A DNA stretch of 53,916 nucleotides, taken from Candidatus Gugararchaeum adminiculabundum. GTDB lineage: Archaea; Micrarchaeota; Micrarchaeia; Burarchaeales; Gugararchaeaceae. Below are positions 49,136-53,916 of this stretch, piece by piece; position 1 is the stretch's first letter; every line of letters starts with the position of its first letter. The notes beneath the pieces were generated by a model. That model did no database searches. It saw only the letters and a list, made by a program, of their open reading frames with translations, and was not told the origin of the DNA. Made by a program: the position numbers and the translations under genes. The stretch spans positions 1 to 53,916 of the forward strand of contig CABMDC010000016.1 of assembly GCA_902384795.1 (NCBI GenBank), read 5' to 3'.

Positions 49136-49726
49136 ATGAACAAAATCGCAGTGCTGGTAATCCTGGTCCTGCTGGTGGCGGGCGCAGTCTATTTAATCGC
49201 ATCGCCGAAGGCCGGGCTGAAAAGCGAGGAAGACGCTAAAACTTTCATGACCGAATATCTGAAAGGAAAATTCCCGGATGCGGACGAGGTCGGAGTTTTC
49301 AGCATTGAAAAGAAAGGGACGAATTACCAGATTAAGGCGCGGGTTTCCTATGGGTTGACAACCGAATGCCCGAGGAGATACCACTTCCTTACCACCTATC
49401 CGGAAACAGGGATTACCAGCGAGGCGTTCGTGCTTCCGCCCAGGGAAACGATAGTCGGGGAGGACTGCAAAATATGCCAGGGAAAACCCCAATGCCTGAT
49501 TTCCTATGAGGAGGAGGCGATAGTCGCTTCGCACATCATGCCTGGCTCGGAAAGGATCAACCAGTTCATTGCGGCTTACTCCGATGCAAGCGCGAGCGCG
49601 AACTTCCGCGATGATTACAACGGGCTCAAGAATGTGTGGCTCGTGAGATGGAACTCAAAGGAAGCGTCTATGCCGGTCACTGCCGTTATTTCCAAGGACT
49701 CGGGCCAGATTCTCAGTGTGGAGTAA
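49136..49726 (+). CDS. Membrane-anchored secreted protein
   Basis: 196 aa. A TM signal anchor (residues about 4-22) is followed by a domain with SEEDAKTFMTEYLKGKFPDADEVGVFSIEKKGTNY-type layout, somewhat like PepSY/YpeB-fold proteins, and a four-cysteine segment (TECPRRY, EDCKICQGKPQC). The tail ends TAVISKDSGQILSVE, typical of PepSY-like strands. A TATA-like GATTAAAATAGA lies about 27 nt upstream. It is six bases ahead of the DUF59 gene and probably co-transcribed with it. Function not known. Confidence 0.65.
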   Translation: MNKIAVLVILVLLVAGAVYLIASPKAGLKSEEDAKTFMTEYLKGKFPDADEVGVFSIEKKGTNYQIKARVSYGLTTECPRRYHFLTTYPETGITSEAFVLPPRETIVGEDCKICQGKPQCLISYEEEAIVASHIMPGSERINQFIAAYSDASASANFRDDYNGLKNVWLVRWNSKEASMPVTAVISKDSGQILSVE

Positions 49727-49732
49727 ACCGAT

Positions 49733-50056
49733 ATGGCAGCAGAACCGAAAGCGCAGAAAGAGAGGCTAAGGGAAAAAGTGATGGCTGTTTTAAGGGAATG
49801 CTATGACCCCGAGCTTCGGCTGAATATTGTTGATTTGGGGCTGATTTACGGGGTGGAAGTGGACAGAAGCACTGTGAAAATCACCATGACGCTGACCAGC
49901 CCCGCGTGCCCGCTTTACCCGCAGATGAGGGCCGAGATTGAGCAGAAAGTCATGCAGATTCCGGGCGTGAAGGATATCGAGATTGAGCTTGTTTTTGACC
50001 CGCCCTGGAGCATTGACAAGGCGAGCGAGGACGTGCGCGCCCTGATGGGATTGTGA
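49733..50056 (+). CDS. MIP18/DUF59-family iron-sulfur assembly protein
   Basis: 107 aa. The DUF59 signature appears: CYDPELRLNIVDLGLIYGV (near residues 24-42) and TLTSPACPLYPQM, with the Cys of T.P.CP at about residue 61. DUF59 proteins (SufT, PaaD, MIP18, ApbC-associated) help Fe-S cluster transfer or carrier function. Length is normal for the single-domain form. Immediately follows the anchored secreted-protein gene. Confidence 0.88.
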   Translation: MAAEPKAQKERLREKVMAVLRECYDPELRLNIVDLGLIYGVEVDRSTVKITMTLTSPACPLYPQMRAEIEQKVMQIPGVKDIEIELVFDPPWSIDKASEDVRALMGL

Positions 50057-50078
50057 GTTGAAGCGGGGGTCGTAGAAC

Positions 50079-50846
50079 TCAGAAGAACAGCATTTTGATA
50101 ATCAGAATTCCGACCACTGCGAACAGCAGGTGCCTCAGGGACCGTTCATCGGCCTTTAGCGCAAGGCTTGAGCCGGCAAGCGCGCCGATTGTGCCGCCCA
50201 GAACCATGGGGATGAACAGCACAAAATCTATGCTTCCGGAAGTGAGCGGGATTATTGACGCAACGCTTGAACCGAACACGGTCAGCACAAGCTCTGCGAG
50301 CGCGGCCTCAAGCGGAGTGTAGCAGAGCAGCAGGATGAAAATCAGGCGCGAGGTCGTGCCCACCCCGCCTCCGACAAATCCCTCGTAAACTCCCAGGACG
50401 AAAACAAAGAAGCAGATGATCGCAAGCTTGATTTCGCTCGGGCTCTCGTCCCTTTTGCCTGGCTTGCACGAGGCGCGCCTGGTTTCAAGATAAAGGATGG
50501 TGGCCATTGCCAGCAGGAGCAGGGAGCCTATTGCCGGCTTTATTGAATCGGGGGAAAAATGCAGGAGAAGAACTGAACCGGAATAGGCACCGCTGATCCG
50601 GAAAACAATGAACAGGGCCATGAGCCGGAAGTTTAATCTCACTTTCTTTTTCAGATAATTCAGCGAGGCTGCGAGCGAGAAGAATATGGTGTAGAACCGG
50701 TTGTTTGCAATCGCAGTGTAGATGGGAACGCCGAGGATGATGAGAGACGGAAGGGTGAACACGCTGGAGACGGCCACCATCACATCCACGAACTCTGCAA
50801 CTAAGCATACGATTAAACCCAGTGAATAGAAAATGAGGTCAGGCAT
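50079..50846 (-). CDS. TauE/SafE-family membrane transporter
   Basis: 255 aa from the ATG at 50846 (MPDLIFYSLGLIV); a frame to 50906 lacks support. Eight TM helices in two halves, each with the family's glycine-rich loop: SVFTLPSLIILGVP in the first half and GFVGGGVGTTSRL in the second. TauE/SafE proteins export or import sulfur-containing anions or sulfoacetate-like compounds. Substrate unknown here. It converges with the DUF59 gene (22-bp gap). Confidence 0.86.
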   Translation of the reverse strand: MPDLIFYSLGLIVCLVAEFVDVMVAVSSVFTLPSLIILGVPIYTAIANNRFYTIFFSLAASLNYLKKKVRLNFRLMALFIVFRISGAYSGSVLLLHFSPDSIKPAIGSLLLLAMATILYLETRRASCKPGKRDESPSEIKLAIICFFVFVLGVYEGFVGGGVGTTSRLIFILLLCYTPLEAALAELVLTVFGSSVASIIPLTSGSIDFVLFIPMVLGGTIGALAGSSLALKADERSLRHLLFAVVGILIIKMLFF

Positions 50847-50874
50847 ATTCAAACAACACCAAATTAATAACCAG

Positions 50875-51258
50875 TCATACGCTTCTGAAAATCTGCGAAT
50901 TTGCATGCCCCTTCACGCTGACGGTAAAACTCTTGTACCAGCCGAAAGATGCACGCTTGCATGGAACTTTTTTGCAGAGCGAATCCAGAACTTCTATCGC
51001 TTCCTTTGGCTTTGCCAATTCCGAAGAAAGGTGCGCGAACGGATTTAGGAGAAGATTAGAGTTGCCGGATTTTTCCTTTAGCTCCTTGAGAACTCGCGCG
51101 CAATCGTCTGTTTTCTTGGAATCGCCCGGCTCAATCGCGATGAAAGCAACTAGGGCATCAGCGTAACTGCCTGATTGGGAATCAACTTTCTCGGCAACAG
51201 GCGTTGGATGGTCTAGCTGGAAAGAAAACGAGTTGCAGTCAAGACACAAGATTTTCAT
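50875..51258 (-). CDS. Freestanding archaeal threonyl-tRNA synthetase editing domain
   Basis: 127 aa from the ATG at 51258. It matches the N-terminal editing domain of archaeal ThrRS (DTD-like fold) almost end to end: ALVAFIAIEPGD, then NPFAHLSSELAKPKEAIEVL (residues 72-91), then RASFGWYKSFTVSVKGH (102-118). The FGWYK and KGH motifs are typical of its active site, which hydrolyses Ser mischarged on tRNA-Thr. The catalytic and anticodon-binding parts are absent and the frame is complete, so this is a separate protein. Next to ABCE1 on the same strand. Confidence 0.87.
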   Translation of the reverse strand: MKILCLDCNSFSFQLDHPTPVAEKVDSQSGSYADALVAFIAIEPGDSKKTDDCARVLKELKEKSGNSNLLLNPFAHLSSELAKPKEAIEVLDSLCKKVPCKRASFGWYKSFTVSVKGHANSQIFRSV

Positions 51259-51277
51259 AAATTCATCCTGAAAACAG

Positions 51278-53074
51278 TTACTTTTCATAGTAATAGTATT
51301 CCCCTGCTTCCTTCTGCTCCCGGTCCATTTTCGAATCCAGCTTGTTCACGCGCGGCCTCTTGGTGTCCCGATCCCTGCGCAGGGTGACGTTCATCTGCGC
51401 CAGGAAGCTGTTCATTCCCTCGCGCTTTTCCTGGGGCGAGCTGGATTCCCCGTGAACGCTGCTCTTGCCGTCAAAAACAATCAGCCTGCTGGAAACCGAA
51501 TCAACCAGCACTATGTCATGGTCAATAACGAACGCGCATTTTTCGGAATTTTCAATCACGCTTCGGAGCAGATGCGAAAAGTGCAGCCTTTGCTCCACGT
51601 CCAGGAATGCGCTCGGCTCGTCGAACAGATAGACATCGGCATCGCGCGAAAGAGCGAGCGTGATGGCAACGCGCTGAAGTTCCCCTCCGCTCAGATTCTT
51701 CACCTGGTTCAGGAGCAGGTCGCGCACGGCCAATCGGTTCATGCATTCGTTGAGAACATTATTGACCAATTTCTCGGAATCAAACAGCTCCTGGACTGTG
51801 CCGGAAAAATCAGCCTGAATGTATTGGGGCTTGTAGGAAACCTTGAACTTCTTTTCCGGCTTGTCACTTCCCTTGTCAGGCTCGTCTGCGCCTGCAATCA
51901 GCTTCATGAACGAGGTTTTTCCGATGGCATTCCTTCCGACTATGCCGATCACTTCGCCCGCCTTCATTGAACCTGATGAAATTTCAAGCTTGAAATCCTT
52001 CCAGGTTTTCTTCATTTCAGGATAGGAATATTTGGTGGCGCCTTTCCTTTCCCCTGCGCCGCTGGATTCGGTCGTGAATTTCAGCTCGTTCTGCCTGAAG
52101 CGCACATTCTCATCTTTCAAATAGCCGTCCAGGAATTCGTTGATGCCTGAGCGCACACCCTTGACTGCCGAGACAACTCCGTAAGCCCCGGGGGTGCCGT
52201 AGAAAACCTGGACAAAGTCGCTGGAATAATCAAGAACCGCCAGGTCGTGCTCAACCACTATGATTTTTTTCTGTTCGCCCAATTTCTTGAAAGCGCGCGC
52301 AACCCTGAGCCTTTGGTCTATGTCTAAATAACTTGAGGGCTCGTCGAAGAAATATACATCCGCGTCCTTCATGTAGGCTGCGGAGATTGCCACGCGCTGG
52401 AGCTCGCCTCCGCTTAAATTTTTGATGTCGCGGTCAACCACTTCGCCCAAATCAAAGGATTCGATTACTTCGTCCAGAACTTTTCTCTGGTCGCTTTTCT
52501 TCAGGAGGTCTTTCACTTTTCCCTTAACAACTTCAGAAAGCCGGTCAACATTCTGCGGCTTGTAGGAAAGTTTTGCATTTTTCATTTGCGTGAAATAGTT
52601 TCTCAAATCCGGAGAATTTTCAAATTTCGAGATGACGAATTCCCAGGTTGCCTTGTTTTTGAAATCGCCCATGTTCGGGATGAAGGCGCCGGAGAGGATT
52701 TTGAGAGCTGTTGTTTTCCCAGTGCCGTTTGAGCCAATGAGGCCGACTACGCCCTGGCGCGGGAGCGGGAGATTGTACAAACGGAAAGTGTTCACTCCGT
52801 ACTGGTGCATCAGTGTGCCGGCTTCGCGCGCGAGGTTGATTATCTTGATGCAGTCAACAGGGCATTTTTTCACGCACAGGCCGCAGGCAGTGCACGGGTC
52901 TTCGAGAATCACCGGGAAGGGGTAATTGGGATTGGTTTTTTCGTCTTTCTTTTCAGGCACCACTACGCAGTCGGTGTTCATGCGCTCCACTGGGCAAACG
53001 TTGTGGCAGATGTAGCCGCATTTTGTATTCGTGCATTTGTCGCGGTCAATTACCGCTATCCGTAGTTTGGACAT
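51278..53074 (-). CDS. abce1: ABCE1 (Rli1) ribosome recycling ATPase
   Basis: 598 aa from the ATG at 53074. An N-terminal Fe-S domain has two clusters of cysteines (KCGYICHNVCPVE and DPCTACGLCVKKCPVDC). Two ABC domains follow, with Walker A motifs GSNGTGKTT and GRNAIGKTS and two signatures LSGGELQRVAI. The C-terminal tail is Lys/Glu/Tyr-rich. ABCE1 splits 70S ribosomes after termination or rescue. It is divergent from pelota (57-bp gap), its partner in archaeal ribosome rescue. Confidence 0.97.
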   Translation of the reverse strand: MSKLRIAVIDRDKCTNTKCGYICHNVCPVERMNTDCVVVPEKKDEKTNPNYPFPVILEDPCTACGLCVKKCPVDCIKIINLAREAGTLMHQYGVNTFRLYNLPLPRQGVVGLIGSNGTGKTTALKILSGAFIPNMGDFKNKATWEFVISKFENSPDLRNYFTQMKNAKLSYKPQNVDRLSEVVKGKVKDLLKKSDQRKVLDEVIESFDLGEVVDRDIKNLSGGELQRVAISAAYMKDADVYFFDEPSSYLDIDQRLRVARAFKKLGEQKKIIVVEHDLAVLDYSSDFVQVFYGTPGAYGVVSAVKGVRSGINEFLDGYLKDENVRFRQNELKFTTESSGAGERKGATKYSYPEMKKTWKDFKLEISSGSMKAGEVIGIVGRNAIGKTSFMKLIAGADEPDKGSDKPEKKFKVSYKPQYIQADFSGTVQELFDSEKLVNNVLNECMNRLAVRDLLLNQVKNLSGGELQRVAITLALSRDADVYLFDEPSAFLDVEQRLHFSHLLRSVIENSEKCAFVIDHDIVLVDSVSSRLIVFDGKSSVHGESSSPQEKREGMNSFLAQMNVTLRRDRDTKRPRVNKLDSKMDREQKEAGEYYYYEK

Positions 53075-53131
53075 AATGGAACTACCTGTAAGAAGAAACA
53101 TTTATCCCTTTTGACTAATAAAAGGTTTCCC

Positions 53132-53916
53132 ATGAAGGCTATGTTTAACAGGGAAACAAATACCATGAAGGTTACGCCCGAGAATATGGAAGATCTCTGG
53201 CACCTTAATAGGGTAATCGAGGCAGGTGACGTGGTGCATGGAAGGAGTTTCCGCAGGTTCAAGCAGGATGAGGGGGATTCGGGAGAAAAAAAGGCGGTGA
53301 ATATCGAGCTGAATGTGGAAAGAACCGAGTTCTCAAAGCACGGGAATTATCTGCGCGTAACGGGTGTGATCAAATCCGGTACGCCTGAGGAATTTGTGCA
53401 GATTGGAAGCTATCACACTTTGGATGTCGAGGAAAACAGGCAATTTCTGCTGGTGAAAAAGGAATGGAAGGAATGGCAGGTCGGATTGCTCAAGCAGGCT
53501 GTGACCGAGACCAAAAGGCCGAAAATCGCAGTGATTGTGATGGATGAGGAGTCTGCGCTGTTCGCTTCGCTCCACAGCTATGGGGTGGATTTCCATTTTG
53601 ACATTGAAAGAAAGGGAAGCAAGCGGGATGAGAATTACGAGGAGAAACGAAAGGGGTATTACGCTGAAGTGATGGAAAAATTGGCTGAGATTAAGGCGCC
53701 GAAAATTATTGTTGCCGGCCCTGGATTTGCAAAAGAGAATTTGAAAAAGCTGATTGGCGAGAAGAATCCCGCGCTTGGGAAAAAGATTGCCTATGAAAAC
53801 TGCTCCAATGCAGAAAAGAGCGGAGTGTATGAGCTGCTGAAAAGCGGGGCAATCGAGAAAGTCGCTGGCGAGGAAAGGATGCAGAAGGAGATTATGCTCA
53901 TTGAAAAATTAGTGGC
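53132..53916 (+). CDS. pelA: Pelota/Dom34 ribosome rescue factor, 3' end beyond the window
   Basis: At least 261 codons from the ATG at 53132, running off the end. The pelota start MKAMFNRETNTMKVTPENMEDLWHLNRVIEAGD-type layout aligns with archaeal pelota (strand, then EDLWHL..VIE.GD). The central domain follows, with KRPKIAVIVMDEESALFASL and later PKIIVAGPGFAKENL. An AACATTTATCCC sequence about 27 nt upstream fits a TATA box for a leaderless mRNA. Pelota recognises stalled ribosomes and works with ABCE1, which is encoded divergently next door. Confidence 0.95.
   Translation, partial: MKAMFNRETNTMKVTPENMEDLWHLNRVIEAGDVVHGRSFRRFKQDEGDSGEKKAVNIELNVERTEFSKHGNYLRVTGVIKSGTPEEFVQIGSYHTLDVEENRQFLLVKKEWKEWQVGLLKQAVTETKRPKIAVIVMDEESALFASLHSYGVDFHFDIERKGSKRDENYEEKRKGYYAEVMEKLAEIKAPKIIVAGPGFAKENLKKLIGEKNPALGKKIAYENCSNAEKSGVYELLKSGAIEKVAGEERMQKEIMLIEKLV

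Overview
The window is archaeal and gene-dense. Evidence: ABCE1 and pelota/Dom34 genes, Dph6 diphthine-ammonia ligase, adenosylhomocysteinase, class III (EppA-type) prepilin signals, TATA boxes about 26 nt upstream of starts, several apparently leaderless genes, and GGTG-type Shine-Dalgarno sites. Small secreted or membrane orphans, A-rich leaders and a compact layout suggest a DPANN-type lineage (Micrarchaeota/Diapherotrites-like), but the exact phylum is inference.

Layout. (1) 1-8441, minus strand: a partial lipoprotein gene and six consecutive paralogous polytopic membrane proteins. They share an N-terminal YM...WAK.E motif, a central LLPLG...R...R..GG helix pair and a C-terminal F.R...LGGD motif; one carries a huge cysteine-rich insertion. 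(2) 8500-8603: an almost fully paired multi-hairpin element between genes. (3) 8629-15174: a lipoprotein, four genes for pilin-like or membrane-anchored secreted proteins, an AbiE-type toxin-antitoxin module inserted among them, and an anchored transglutaminase-like protein. (4) 15205-21354: a pentein-like enzyme, a protein of eight HTH-like repeats, a CopG/RelE-type toxin-antitoxin pair with an operator array, an RNB exoribonuclease, a DUF998-like protein and tRNA-Asn. (5) 21456-32041: a transglutaminase/TPR protein, an APC permease, MscS, a methyltransferase-like protein, a HEAT-like protein, a degenerate S2P-like membrane protein, Dph6, an orphan anchored protein and AHCY. (6) 32157-41147, plus strand: a KaiC-like ATPase followed by a type IV pilus operon of five pilin-like proteins, a GspE/PilB-type ATPase, two TadC/GspF-like platform proteins and a main pilin. 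(7) 41180-53916: PfkB kinase, a frameshifted methyltransferase, SAH/MTA deaminase, transporters, a 791-aa orphan, an MIP18/DUF59 protein, a freestanding threonyl-tRNA editing domain, ABCE1 and, divergently, pelota.

How parts may work together. A perfect 54-bp repeat and two shortened copies lie 0-3 nt after stop codons, both in the six-paralogue array and in the pilus operon about 31 kb away. This physical link suggests that the array and the pili are co-regulated parts of one envelope system. AHCY, SAH/MTA deaminase and a PfkB (possibly adenosine) kinase could form a SAH/adenosine salvage set. ABCE1 and pelota are the partner factors of archaeal ribosome rescue. After start corrections no gap exceeds 300 bp; the largest are 18319-18549 (promoters and an operator array) and 8442-8628 (the multi-hairpin element). 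No CRISPR array, rRNA gene or insertion sequence was seen.
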